A stretch of 64,000 nt of DNA from Microbacterium terrae (GTDB lineage: Bacteria > Actinomycetota > Actinomycetes > Actinomycetales > Microbacteriaceae), in NCBI RefSeq assembly GCF_017831975.1, contig NZ_JAFDSS010000001.1, positions 1,922,001 through 1,986,000 of the forward strand, written 5' to 3'. A program made the position numbers and the translations under genes. The notes under the pieces are model-generated. The model saw nothing but the letters and a program-made list of their open reading frames with translations, was not told the origin of the DNA and ran no database searches. Shown here piece after piece: positions 53,142 through 62,353 of the stretch. Position 1 is the first letter of the stretch, and every line of letters starts with the position of its first letter.

Positions 53142-53906
53142 GTGACTTCCGACCAGATCCCCGACGCGGACGACACCCCGGACGATGCCGCCCCGGCGCG
53201 CTCCATGACCGGTGTGTACGCGTTGGGCCGCGGCCTCATCACCCCGCTCGCGCGCGTCATCTACCGTCCGCGCATCGAGGGCAAGGCGGGCGTCCCCCGC
53301 ACCGGCCCGGTGATCTTCGCCAGCAACCACCTGTCGTTCATCGACTCCATCGCGATCCCGGTCGCCGCTCCCCGTCCCGTGCACTTCCTGGCGAAGTCGA
53401 GCTACTTCGACAAGCCCGTGTCGCGATGGTTCTTCACCGCCATCGGCGCGATCCCGGTGAACCGCGGCGCCGGGCAGGCGGCACTCGACGCCCTCGACCA
53501 GCAGCGCGTGCTCCTCGACGAGGGCAGCGCCGTCGCGCTCTACCCCGAGGGCACCCGCTCCCTCGACGGCCGCCTCTACAAGGGACGCACCGGCGTCGCG
53601 TTCCTCGCCCTGCAGACCGGCGCCCCCGTGGTGCCGGTTGGTCTCGTCGGCACCGACAAGGTCATGCCCGTCGGGGCGAAGATGCCGTCGCTGCGTCACC
53701 GCATCACGGTGAAGTTCGGTGCACCGCTCGATCTGTCGCACCACGGCCCCGCCGAGTCCGGCCGCGCGCGCCGCCACGCGACCGACGAGATCATGGCCGC
53801 GATCCACGCCCTCTCCGGGCAGGAGCTCGCGAACGCCTACAACGAGGTGCCGGCGCAGAACCCGATCGACCGCATCAAACAGGTCATGCCGCACGAGCGC
53901 CGCTGA
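53142..53906 (+). CDS. plsC: 1-acyl-sn-glycerol-3-phosphate acyltransferase
   Basis: Acylates lysophosphatidate to phosphatidate in phospholipid synthesis. The 254-residue protein has NHLSFID (the NH-x4-D catalytic block) near residue 63 and YPEGTRS near 135. The GTG at 53142 gives VTSDQIPDADD; TACCCT ends 7 bases before it and no ribosome site is visible, so the longer upstream reading is rejected. Family known; whether it is the main PlsC or one of several paralogues is open. Confidence 0.9.
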   Translation: MTSDQIPDADDTPDDAAPARSMTGVYALGRGLITPLARVIYRPRIEGKAGVPRTGPVIFASNHLSFIDSIAIPVAAPRPVHFLAKSSYFDKPVSRWFFTAIGAIPVNRGAGQAALDALDQQRVLLDEGSAVALYPEGTRSLDGRLYKGRTGVAFLALQTGAPVVPVGLVGTDKVMPVGAKMPSLRHRITVKFGAPLDLSHHGPAESGRARRHATDEIMAAIHALSGQELANAYNEVPAQNPIDRIKQVMPHERR

Positions 53907-53916
53907 CCGCGCACGC

Positions 53917-53983
53917 CGTTCGACTCGCTCCGACCGGACTTCCCGGACGTTGAGCGAGGGAGCGAAGCGGACGAGACGAAACG
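53917..53983. repeat. REP-like palindromic element between plsC and osmC
   Basis: The left arm CGTTCGACTCGCTCCG and the right part, which ends GGACGAGACGAAACG, are near-complementary with a small indel. In between is GTTGAGCGAGGGAGCGAAGC. I recall this type of element as common in Microbacteriaceae genomes. It lies between convergent stops and may act as a terminator. Confidence 0.6.
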
Positions 53984-53985
53984 CG

Positions 53986-54465
53986 TCAGGATGCGCCGGC
54001 GACGAGGATCGTCGGCTCGTGGCGCACCGGGAAGTTCACGGAGTTCGCGATGAAGCACCACTCGTTCGCCTGCGCGTGCGCCGCGGTCGCGGCTTCCGTC
54101 ATCGACGCATCGGCGACGGTCACGCGGGGCCGCAGCACGACCTCCCGGAACGCGCCCCCGCCCCGACCGTCCTCGACCATCACGCCTGCGGCGTCGTCCT
54201 CGTAGCCGACGACCACGACGCCTGCCTGCACGCATGCGTGCAGGTACGACAGCAGATGGCACTCGCTGAGCGACGCCAGGAGCAGGTCCTCGGGGTTCCA
54301 GCGCGACGGATCGCCGCGGAACGGCTTGTCGCTGGAGGCGAGGAGAGCGGGCTTGCCGTCGATCTCGATCGTCACGGCGCGGTCGTAGTCGCGGTAGCCC
54401 GACGTGCCGCTGCCGCGGTCGCCCGTCCAGGTGGTGCGGACGGAGTATCGATGCTCACCGAACAT
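53986..54465 (-). CDS. OsmC/Ohr-family protein
   Basis: A 159-residue protein beginning MFGEHRYSVRTTWTGDRG. It has the two active cysteines of the family in SLSECHLLSYLHACV and NEWCFIANSVN; they reduce organic hydroperoxides with thiols. The ATG at 54463-54465 is chosen over the GTG two codons upstream because CAGACT ends 6 bases before it and the N-terminus then matches relatives. It diverges from the asparaginase gene. Confidence 0.88.
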   Translation of the reverse strand: MFGEHRYSVRTTWTGDRGSGTSGYRDYDRAVTIEIDGKPALLASSDKPFRGDPSRWNPEDLLLASLSECHLLSYLHACVQAGVVVVGYEDDAAGVMVEDGRGGGAFREVVLRPRVTVADASMTEAATAAHAQANEWCFIANSVNFPVRHEPTILVAGAS

Positions 54466-54518
54466 GCGCACAGTCTGTCATGCGGGCACGCCCGCGCCCC
54501 GACGGTAGGCTGGTGGCC

Positions 54519-55508
54519 GTGCCGCAGACCTTCGCCGTGTCCGATGCCGTGGAGCTCGCCGTCGTCGAGCGCAGCGGATTCATCGAGTCGCGGCACGGCG
54601 GGATCGCCGTCGTGCTCGCGCCGGACGGAACGCTTCTGGAGCGCCTCGGCGACGTGTCGGCGTTCATCCTCCCCCGCTCGAGCCTCAAGCCCCTGCAGGC
54701 GCTCGCGTGCCTGTCTGCGGGGGCGCCCCTCGAGGGCGAGCACCTCGGACTCGCCACCGCGAGTCACTCGGGCACCGATCGCCACGTGTCGGTCGTGCGC
54801 GAGATCCTCGCGTCGGCCGGCGTCGGCGAAGACGATCTGGCCTGCCCTCCTGCGTGGCCCGGCGACACCGCCACCCGCGACGACATGGTGCGAGAGCTCG
54901 GCTCGCCGGCTCGCGTGCGCATGAACTGCTCGGGCAAGCACGCGGCGATGCTGCTCACCTGCACCACGAACGGCTGGGCGACCGACGGGTACCTCGACCC
55001 CGAGCATCCCCTGCAGGTGCACCTGCGCGACGTGATCGAGCGCCTCGTCGGCGAGAAGACGTCCGTGACGGCGATCGACGGATGCGGCGCCCCGATCTAC
55101 GCGATGAGCCTGTTCGGCCTCGCCCGCGCGGTGCACCGGATCGGCAACTCCTCGACCACCTCGCCGTTCGCGCTCCACCGCAGCGCCGGCGCCCTCGTGC
55201 AGGCCGTGCGCCAGAACCCGTGGACGATCGACGGCCCCGGCCGCGCCGACACCGTCGTGATCGAGCGCCTGGGGGTGTTCGCCAAGGGCGGCGCCGAGGG
55301 CGTCATGGTCATGGTCGCCCCCGACGGCACGACGGTCGCACTCAAGATGCTCGACGGCAGCGGGCGGGCGGCCACCGCCGTCGCCTTGCGGCTGCTCGAA
55401 CGCGCCGGGGCGCTCGCCTCGGCCGACGTCGCCGATGCGATGACGAGGCTTTCGCTGACCATCACCGGCGGCGGACAGGATGTCGGGGCCATCCGCCCCG
55501 CTTTCTAG
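54519..55508 (+). CDS. L-asparaginase II family protein (PF06089 type)
   Basis: A 329-residue protein of the Rhizobium etli-type asparaginase family, unrelated to the E. coli fold. It contains LPRSSLKPLQALA, ATASHSGTDRH, RMNCSGKHAAML and DGCGAPIYA, which hold the serine-lysine and zinc-binding residues. It hydrolyses asparagine to aspartate and ammonia. The GTG start is preceded by TAGGCT with a 7-base gap. It probably forms a transcript with ald, 55 bases downstream. Confidence 0.85.
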   Translation: MPQTFAVSDAVELAVVERSGFIESRHGGIAVVLAPDGTLLERLGDVSAFILPRSSLKPLQALACLSAGAPLEGEHLGLATASHSGTDRHVSVVREILASAGVGEDDLACPPAWPGDTATRDDMVRELGSPARVRMNCSGKHAAMLLTCTTNGWATDGYLDPEHPLQVHLRDVIERLVGEKTSVTAIDGCGAPIYAMSLFGLARAVHRIGNSSTTSPFALHRSAGALVQAVRQNPWTIDGPGRADTVVIERLGVFAKGGAEGVMVMVAPDGTTVALKMLDGSGRAATAVALRLLERAGALASADVADAMTRLSLTITGGGQDVGAIRPAF

Positions 55509-55563
55509 AGGCGCTCCCACCAGGAGCCCGAGCGCTCCAACGGCGGAGCGGAAAGGACACGCG

Positions 55564-56679
55564 ATGAGGATCAGCGTCCCCACCGAGGTCAAGAACAACG
55601 AGTACCGGGTGGCTCTGACCCCCGCCGGCGTCCACGACCTGGTCGTCCAGGGGCACGAGGTGTTCGTGCAGACAGGCGCCGGAGCGGGCTCGTCGATGCC
55701 CGATGAGGAGTACCTCGCCGCCGGCGCGACGCTGCTCGACAGCGCCGCGGATGTATGGGCCCGCGCCGAGCTGCTGCTGAAGGTCAAGGAGCCGATCGCG
55801 AGCGAGTACGGGCACTTCCGCGACGACCTCGTGCTGTTCACGTACCTGCACCTCGCCGCGGATCGCCCGCTCACCGAGCGGCTCGTCGCAGACGGCGTCA
55901 CCGCGATCGCATACGAGACGGTGCAGGCGATCTCCGGCGGCCTGCCGCTGCTCGCTCCGATGAGCGAGGTCGCGGGGCGCCTCGCACCCATCGTGGGCGC
56001 GTCGACGCTGATGCGGTCCGCAGGCGGGCTCGGGCTGCTCATGTCGGGAGTGCCGGGCACGCGTCCCGCGCAGGTGACCGTGATCGGCGGCGGCGTCGCC
56101 GGCGCCAACGCCGCGGTGATCGCGGTCGGGATGGGCGCCGACGTCACCGTCTTCGACACGAACGTGCAGCGACTGCGCTACCTCGACGACCACTTCCAGG
56201 GCCGTGTGAAGACCGCCGCCTCGAACCCGCTCGATCTCGATCGCGCGGTCACCGGCTCGGACCTCGTCATCGGCTCGGTGCTCATCCCCGGCGCGAAGGC
56301 GCCGAAGCTCGTCACCAACGACATGGTCTCGCGCATGCGCGCGGGCTCGGTGCTCGTCGACATCGCGGTCGACCAGGGCGGATGCTTCGAGGACACGCAT
56401 CCGACCACCCATGACGACCCGACGTTCGCCGTGCACGACACGGTGTTCTACTGCGTCGCGAACATGCCCGGGGCTGTGCCGAACACGTCGACCTCCGCGC
56501 TGACGAATGCGACCCTCCCCTACATCCGTCAGATCGCCCGGCGCGGCTGGACGGATGCGCTGCGGGCCGACATCGGGCTCGCCGCAGGGCTCAACACCTT
56601 CGGCGGCGGCATCGTGAACGCCGGCGTCGCCACGGCCCACGACCTGCCGCTCGCCTCGCTCGAGGCAGCGCTGGTCTGA
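55564..56679 (+). CDS. ald: Alanine dehydrogenase
   Basis: Interconverts alanine and pyruvate plus ammonia with NAD. The 371-residue protein opens MRISVPTEVKNNEYRVALTP. It has the lysine/histidine active-site blocks (LLLKVKEPIASEY, LFTYLHLAAD), the NAD fold VIGGGVAGANAAVIAVGMGA, and ends with MPGAVPNTSTSALTNATLPY. GGAAAGGA precedes the ATG. Downstream of asparaginase, it suggests use of amino acids as nitrogen and carbon source. Confidence 0.95.
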   Translation: MRISVPTEVKNNEYRVALTPAGVHDLVVQGHEVFVQTGAGAGSSMPDEEYLAAGATLLDSAADVWARAELLLKVKEPIASEYGHFRDDLVLFTYLHLAADRPLTERLVADGVTAIAYETVQAISGGLPLLAPMSEVAGRLAPIVGASTLMRSAGGLGLLMSGVPGTRPAQVTVIGGGVAGANAAVIAVGMGADVTVFDTNVQRLRYLDDHFQGRVKTAASNPLDLDRAVTGSDLVIGSVLIPGAKAPKLVTNDMVSRMRAGSVLVDIAVDQGGCFEDTHPTTHDDPTFAVHDTVFYCVANMPGAVPNTSTSALTNATLPYIRQIARRGWTDALRADIGLAAGLNTFGGGIVNAGVATAHDLPLASLEAALV

Positions 56680-56700
56680 GACGCGGCATCCGTCCGCACA

Positions 56701-56741
56701 GACGACCGCCCCGACGGCAGGAGCCCGTCGGGGCGGTCGTC
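56701..56741. terminator. Strong bidirectional hairpin between ald and the permease gene
   Basis: Perfect 17-bp stem (56701-56717 with 56725-56741), 7-base loop CAGGAGC, followed by TTCG. Lies between convergent genes. Confidence 0.9.
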
Positions 56742-56761
56742 TTCGCACGGGAGGCTGCCGG

Positions 56762-58303
56762 TCAGATGCCGCCGTCGACCGAGCGGGTGTACTCCGCCGG
56801 GTCTTCGGGCACGAGCACCTCGGTGTCGCGGTTGAGGCTCTCGCCGCGGAAGAACGGCTTCGCCGCCGGGTACGCCCACCACAGGAACATCAGCAGCACG
56901 CCGACGGCGAGCGAGCCGATGCCGAGCACGAAGGTGCCGCCGATGCCGAACAGCACCGTGTAGCCGTAGTCGACGTCCCACATGTCGACCGCCGACTGCA
57001 CGAACGCGAACGTGAGCATGAGGGCACCGAGCAGAGGCAGGATGCCCTTGTAGAGCAGATTGCGCCAGGTGCTGAACAGCTCGCGGCGGAAGTACCAGAC
57101 GCACGCGTAGCCGGTGATGGCGTAGTAGAACGCGATTGCGAGACCGAGCGAGAGGATCGAATCCTGCAGGATGTTGTCGCTGATCAGCGTCATGCCGATG
57201 TAGTACAGGCTGGCGACGACGCCCATCACGATCGTCGAGAACGACGGCGTCTTGTACTGCGGGTGCACGGTCAGGAACCGGCGCGGCAGGGCACGGTACG
57301 CAGCCATGGCGAGCGTCCCTCGCGCGGTGGGGAGGATCGTGGTCTGCGTCGACGAGACCGCCGAGATGAGCACGGCGACCACGAGCATCCAGCCGAACGG
57401 GCCGAGCAGCCCGTCTTTGATCGCGAGGAAGAAGTCGTCGGCGATGGCCTCGTTGCCGAGACCGGTCGCGTCGTCGCCGAGCCCCGAGTACATCATCGCG
57501 GCGACCGTGACCGTCACGTACGTGAACAGCAGGATGACGCAGGTGAGCAGCGCCGCCCGCCCCGGGATGCGCTTGGGGTCCTTCGTCTCCTCGTTGAGCG
57601 CCAGGCAGGTGTCCCAGCCCCAGTAGATGAACAGGGCGAGGAGGATCGCCTCGGTGAATCCGCTCCAGTCGGTGAAGGCGGCCGGGTTGAACCATTCCCA
57701 GCTGAACGGCGTCGGATTCGGGGCGGTGCCGGTGAAGAACTGCCAGAGCGCAGCGACGACGAAGATCGCGAGGGCGAGGTACTGGATGCCGAGCAGCACG
57801 TTCTGGATGCGTTCGCCGATCTCGACTCCGCGCCAGCTCACCCACGTCATCGAGGCGATGAACACGACGCCGGTCGCCGTGACCAGCGGCACATTCTCGG
57901 CGAGCGAGCCGTCTCCGAACAGCGACCAGAAGTAGATGCCGGCGATCTGGGCGAGGTTGGCGAGCACGACCATGCCGGCCACCGCGACACCCCACCCGCC
58001 CATCCACCCGACCCACGGGCCGAACGCCTTCGTGCCCCAGGTGAAGGTCGTGCCGCAGTCGGGCACCGCGTTGTTGAGCTCGCGATAGGCGAAGGCGATG
58101 AACAGCATCGGGATGAAGGCGAGCACGAAGGCGATGGGCGCCTGCCCGCCGACAGCGAGGACGACCCAGCCGAGGGTCGCCACGAGAGAGTAGACCGGTG
58201 CGGTCGAAGCGAGGCCGATGACGGTGGAGCCCCAGAGCCCGAGCGTCCCTGCTGCGAGCCCCTTCCCATCGGTTCGGTCCAGATTGATCGGGGATGTAGC
58301 CAC
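56762..58303 (-). CDS. APC-superfamily amino acid permease
   Basis: A 513-residue transporter with about 12-14 helices. The N-terminus GTLGLWGSTVIGLASTAPVYSL and NNAVPDCGTTFTWGTKAFGP are typical of actinobacterial APC permeases; LFIYWGWDTCLALNEETKDP is the conserved helix 6 region. Substrate unknown. The GTG start (58301-58303) is preceded by TAACGT with a 7-base gap, so it has its own promoter despite following the FtsK-like gene by 22 bases. Confidence 0.88.
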   Translation of the reverse strand: MATSPINLDRTDGKGLAAGTLGLWGSTVIGLASTAPVYSLVATLGWVVLAVGGQAPIAFVLAFIPMLFIAFAYRELNNAVPDCGTTFTWGTKAFGPWVGWMGGWGVAVAGMVVLANLAQIAGIYFWSLFGDGSLAENVPLVTATGVVFIASMTWVSWRGVEIGERIQNVLLGIQYLALAIFVVAALWQFFTGTAPNPTPFSWEWFNPAAFTDWSGFTEAILLALFIYWGWDTCLALNEETKDPKRIPGRAALLTCVILLFTYVTVTVAAMMYSGLGDDATGLGNEAIADDFFLAIKDGLLGPFGWMLVVAVLISAVSSTQTTILPTARGTLAMAAYRALPRRFLTVHPQYKTPSFSTIVMGVVASLYYIGMTLISDNILQDSILSLGLAIAFYYAITGYACVWYFRRELFSTWRNLLYKGILPLLGALMLTFAFVQSAVDMWDVDYGYTVLFGIGGTFVLGIGSLAVGVLLMFLWWAYPAAKPFFRGESLNRDTEVLVPEDPAEYTRSVDGGI

Positions 58304-58325
58304 GATCCTGACGTTAGGCGCTCGG

Positions 58326-61226
58326 TCACGGTGCGACAAGGCGCTCGCCCGCACGCTCCGACCGGACCTCGGGCGACGGGAGGACGATGCGGACGGGGTC
58401 GGCACCGGCGTCGAGCAGCCACGCGCGACGGCGGCCGGGCTCGCAGTACGGCGGAGCGTCGCGCACGCCGGCGAGCGTGCGCAATTCGGAGGCGCATCCG
58501 GCGTCGACCACCAGAGCATGATCGCCGCGGAGTTCGGCCAGCAGGCGCCAGTGGCGCTGCCATTCGTCGGGCTCCGCCCAGACCACCGACCGGCCGGCGG
58601 CGGCCGTCGCTGCGCTGTGCTCGTCGGGGGTGAGGACGCGGCATCCGCCCGCCTGCCAGGACTCCAGCGCGGCGCGCGTGATCGGCGAACGCCGGGCGAC
58701 CAGCCCGGTGAGGGTCGCGGTCGGCGCCCACGGACGGTCGTCGACGCCGCGCACGGCGGGACGACGCGGGGCGAGCGCCACCTGCACGGCGACGCCGTCG
58801 ATGCGGCCGCGCCCCGGAGGCGCCTGCGGCAGGTAGTGGGCGCCGTCTCCCCCGGCGGCGATGTGGTCGGTGCGCGTCGGCAGGCCGAGGATCAGCCGGC
58901 GCGGGAAGAGGTCGGCCATGCGCGCGACGGGGCCGGTGAGCCGGCGAGCGGATGCCGCGACCAGCGCCCCGGTCGAACCGGCCGAGCGGATCACCGACTC
59001 GATCCGCTCGACGAGGATGGCGGCGTGGTCGGGCGGGAAGCGGGCGATGAGGGCGTCGAGATCGTCGAAGACCACGAGGCTCCCCCGTGCGGGAGGCTCG
59101 TGCCAGAGCCGCGTGATCGCGTCCCACGCGGCCTCGGGGTCGGCGGGGATGTCGAGAAGCACGTCGGCACCGGCGCCGACCGCGTCGAGTGCGGCGGAGC
59201 GGCCCGACCCGGGCCCTCCGAGGACGAGCAGGGCGCGGTCCGCGGGCGCGAGCGCCACCGTCGGCTGCTGCTGTCGCTCGGGCTCGTCGGTGAGACCCCA
59301 CGGCAGTGCGCCCGGGCGCGGATCATCGCCCGGCTCGAGCGCACTCAGAGCGATCCGCTCCGGTAGCGGCGGCAGCCACGGGCGGCTCGCCGCCGACGCC
59401 TCCACCCCCGTCGATGCGTGTCGCTGCGCGACGGCGGCGATGTCGGCGGGCGCCGTCAGCGCGACGCGCACCCGCACGGCCCGCGCATCGCCCGCGCGTC
59501 GCAGGAAGGCCTGACCGCGACCGGCGACGCCGCCGGGAAGGCCGGCCGCCTCGTCGCCGCCGATCACGAAGCGGCTGTCGGCAGGATCGGCGACCCGCAG
59601 GCTGATCCGGAGGGGGCAGTTGGCGAGCAGCCCCTCGCGGATCACGCCGGCCGCACGCTGCGTGCCGAGCACAAGATGCACTCCGAGGGCACGCCCGCGC
59701 GCGGCGACGTCGCCGAAGACGGCCGCAAGCTCGGGGTGATCCCCCACGAGGGCGGCGAACTCGTCGACGACCACGACCAGTCGCGGCACCGCGACGCGCG
59801 GGTCGGAGACCTCCCGCGCCCCGACGCGGGCGATCGCCGCCTCCCGGCGCCGGATCTCGGCGCGCAGGCTCTCGATCGCCCGGCGCGCACCGTCGCCGTC
59901 GAGGTCGGTGATCACCCCGGTCACATGCGGGAGCGCTGCCAGCGAGTCGAACGCGGTTCCCCCCTTGAAGTCCGCGAGGAGGAAGGCCACCTCGTCGGGC
60001 GACCGTTCAGCGCACATCGCCGTGATCCACGTAATGAGCAGTTCGCTCTTGCCGCTTCCGGTTACACCGGCGACGATCGCGTGCGGTCCGTCGGCAACGA
60101 GATCGACGACAGCCGCCGCGGCGCCGATCCGTCCGATGACGGCGGCGAGGCCCGCCCCCGTGCCGGGCCCCTCGGCAAGGAGTTCGCCGAGGCTGATCGC
60201 CCCCTGTTCCGGCGCGGTCCAGCCCAGCAGCCTCTCAGCACGGTCGACCAGGTGGTCGGCGAGGTGGCGCGCCTGGTCGCGCGAGATCGCCTCGGGCGTG
60301 ATCCGCACGGCCCCGCCGCGACGGTGCAGGATCGCCGCGTCCGGGTCGGCCACGTCGAGCACCGCCGCACAGCGGGGCGGTGGGGACTCACCGACGCCGC
60401 GCAGGGCAAGCACGATGTCGGCGCCGTCCGGCACCGCTTCACCGCGCCCGATCACGACGGCCCGCGCGCCCGACGCGGTCTGCGCGTGCGGCAGCCCGTG
60501 GACCCAGTCGATGTCGCCGCCGACCGCCTCGACGCGCATCTCACCGGGAGCGTGCGCCAGACACAGCTGCAGCACCAGCGCACGATGCACCGCTGCGGCC
60601 ACGGGTCCGTCGCCGGTGACCGCGACGCCCTCGGCAGCCGACACGGTGATGGGCGATCCGGTGAGGCGAGCCGCCGCCGCGCGAACCGCTGCCGAGTCGG
60701 TGTCACCCTCGCCGCCGCGTACGCGCACTGCGCTCGCCCCCTCGCCCGACCCGACGACGAGAGTCCAGTCACCGTCGGGCACGCGCCAGATCGCATCGGG
60801 GTCTGCGGCGAGCGCGCGCACGTCGGGGTGCTGCCGCCAGAGGCCGGCGCGCTCGGCGTCATGGCGCCGCTCCACCGCCGCGCGCACGGCCTCACGCTCG
60901 CGGCGGGCCCGCGTCTGCGCCGCCCGTCGATCGCGCCGCGCGGCGCGGCGTGCGTCGACCGTCGTCGCGACCACCAGCAGCGGAGCCAGCGCCGCGAGCC
61001 ACAGCGCGATCATCGAGCCGGTCACCAGCCACAGCACGACGGCACCGACGATCGGCACCACGCTCGCGAGGAGCGGGAGCGGCGCCCGGGGCGCGGGCTC
61101 CCAGGCAGCCGGCAGCACCAGCGGCTCGTCGTCGGGACCGCCCCCGACCGCCCAGACCGGGGCGAAGGGATCGTCTGCGGCGCGGGCTGCGGCGCGAGCG
61201 GGAGCGCGGTCGGCGGTGAACGTCAT
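58326..61226 (-). CDS. FtsK/SpoIIIE-type ATPase, EccC-like
   Basis: A 966-residue membrane ATPase. Two hydrophobic helices (about 51-90) are followed by a charged coiled stretch. Motor domain one is intact, with Walker A GVTGSGKS (387-394) and Walker B RLVVVVDEF (482-490). A second motor-like domain has P-loop GGPGSGRS (670-677) and LVVFDDLDAL. This two-motor form resembles the EccC/EssC coupling ATPases of type VII secretion rather than the DNA translocase FtsK, which has one motor and a gamma domain. No WXG100 substrate or other Ecc gene is in the window. The PP2C gene is 66 bases upstream. Confidence 0.82.
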   Translation of the reverse strand: MTFTADRAPARAAARAADDPFAPVWAVGGGPDDEPLVLPAAWEPAPRAPLPLLASVVPIVGAVVLWLVTGSMIALWLAALAPLLVVATTVDARRAARRDRRAAQTRARREREAVRAAVERRHDAERAGLWRQHPDVRALAADPDAIWRVPDGDWTLVVGSGEGASAVRVRGGEGDTDSAAVRAAAARLTGSPITVSAAEGVAVTGDGPVAAAVHRALVLQLCLAHAPGEMRVEAVGGDIDWVHGLPHAQTASGARAVVIGRGEAVPDGADIVLALRGVGESPPPRCAAVLDVADPDAAILHRRGGAVRITPEAISRDQARHLADHLVDRAERLLGWTAPEQGAISLGELLAEGPGTGAGLAAVIGRIGAAAAVVDLVADGPHAIVAGVTGSGKSELLITWITAMCAERSPDEVAFLLADFKGGTAFDSLAALPHVTGVITDLDGDGARRAIESLRAEIRRREAAIARVGAREVSDPRVAVPRLVVVVDEFAALVGDHPELAAVFGDVAARGRALGVHLVLGTQRAAGVIREGLLANCPLRISLRVADPADSRFVIGGDEAAGLPGGVAGRGQAFLRRAGDARAVRVRVALTAPADIAAVAQRHASTGVEASAASRPWLPPLPERIALSALEPGDDPRPGALPWGLTDEPERQQQPTVALAPADRALLVLGGPGSGRSAALDAVGAGADVLLDIPADPEAAWDAITRLWHEPPARGSLVVFDDLDALIARFPPDHAAILVERIESVIRSAGSTGALVAASARRLTGPVARMADLFPRRLILGLPTRTDHIAAGGDGAHYLPQAPPGRGRIDGVAVQVALAPRRPAVRGVDDRPWAPTATLTGLVARRSPITRAALESWQAGGCRVLTPDEHSAATAAAGRSVVWAEPDEWQRHWRLLAELRGDHALVVDAGCASELRTLAGVRDAPPYCEPGRRRAWLLDAGADPVRIVLPSPEVRSERAGERLVAP

Positions 61227-61292
61227 GCGCCGATCACACTACGCGCGCGGTTGCGGTCACCGCCCGGGGACGATTCTTGGGGGCTGTCGCCG

Positions 61293-62279
61293 TCAGCGAC
61301 CGGCTGTGGAGGAGTCGGTGCCGGCTGCCGACTCGTCGTCGTCGCCCGGCTCGGCCGCGCTCACGGACTCCGAGGTCTCGTCGTCGTCATCCGCGTCGCC
61401 GGTATCGGCATCCGCGTCCTCGTCGTCGCCGACCGCGGCGGTGCCTGCTCCCACGGTGGGGATCTCGGCGGTGTCGTCGTCGACCTCGTCGCCCGAGCCT
61501 GCGGCGACCGCGCTCGGGTCGGCGACGTCGAGCACGATGATGCTGATGTTGTCGCGTCCGCCGTTCTCGAGCGCGGCGTCGAGCATCGCGTTCACGGCGT
61601 CGGCCGGGTCGGCGTTCTCGTCGAGGAAGTGACGGATGCCGTAGTCGGTGAGCTCCTTGGTGAGACCGTCCGAGCAGATGACGAACCGGTCGCCGGCCAC
61701 CACGTCGAGGCGCACGTAGTCGGGCGTCACGCTGTCGGACGGGCCGACCGCGCGCGTGATGACGTTGCCGTACGGGTGGTTCTCGGCCTCTTCCGGGCTG
61801 AGGCGTCCCGCCGCGATTAGCTCCTGCACGACCGAGTGGTCGGTGGTGATCTGCACGATCGCGCCGTCTCGCACGACGTACACGCGGGAGTCGCCGATGT
61901 TGAAGGTCACCCAGTGCGCGGCTTCGCCGGCGGTGTCGAGGTAGACACCGGTCACCGTGGTGCCGGTGCCGTCGTCGGTCGTCTCGGGGTGCGCGCCGAT
62001 GTCTTTGACGGCCTTCGCGAGCGCCTTCTCGATGGTCTTCGGAGTGACGGGCCCGTCGTCGACGACGCCGCGCAGCCGCGCGATCGCGCTGGCGCTGGCG
62101 ATCTCGCCGCCGATGTGCCCGCCCATGCCGTCCGCGACGACGAAGAGGGGGTACGCCGTGAACAGCGCGTCCTGGTTGACCTCGCGCCGGCGCCCGGTGT
62201 GCGTGACCTCGGCCCAGGCGAGGTCGATGGCTCCGCCAGGAACTTCGACCCGGCGCGTGTGGGTGGATACGTCGGGCAC
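61293..62279 (-). CDS. PP2C-family serine/threonine phosphatase with acidic tail
   Basis: A 328-residue protein. The catalytic domain (about 15-245) carries the metal-binding motifs REVNQD, VADGMGGH, NIGDSRVYV, ICSDGL and GGRDNIS, as in PstP/PrpC. The last 75 residues are almost all Asp, Glu, Ala, Ser and Thr. It removes phosphate from Ser/Thr, balancing Hanks-type kinases. In actinobacteria such phosphatases often sit by kinase/FHA/FtsK genes; here the FtsK-like gene follows and the kinase is not seen. Confidence 0.9.
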   Translation of the reverse strand: MPDVSTHTRRVEVPGGAIDLAWAEVTHTGRRREVNQDALFTAYPLFVVADGMGGHIGGEIASASAIARLRGVVDDGPVTPKTIEKALAKAVKDIGAHPETTDDGTGTTVTGVYLDTAGEAAHWVTFNIGDSRVYVVRDGAIVQITTDHSVVQELIAAGRLSPEEAENHPYGNVITRAVGPSDSVTPDYVRLDVVAGDRFVICSDGLTKELTDYGIRHFLDENADPADAVNAMLDAALENGGRDNISIIVLDVADPSAVAAGSGDEVDDDTAEIPTVGAGTAAVGDDEDADADTGDADDDDETSESVSAAEPGDDDESAAGTDSSTAGR

Positions 62280-62353
62280 GCCCTGTTCCTCCCCGTCCGC
62301 AGGTGGTCACGCGGCACCCGTTCGGTCGGGCGGCGTCCTCACATTCTAGGGGG

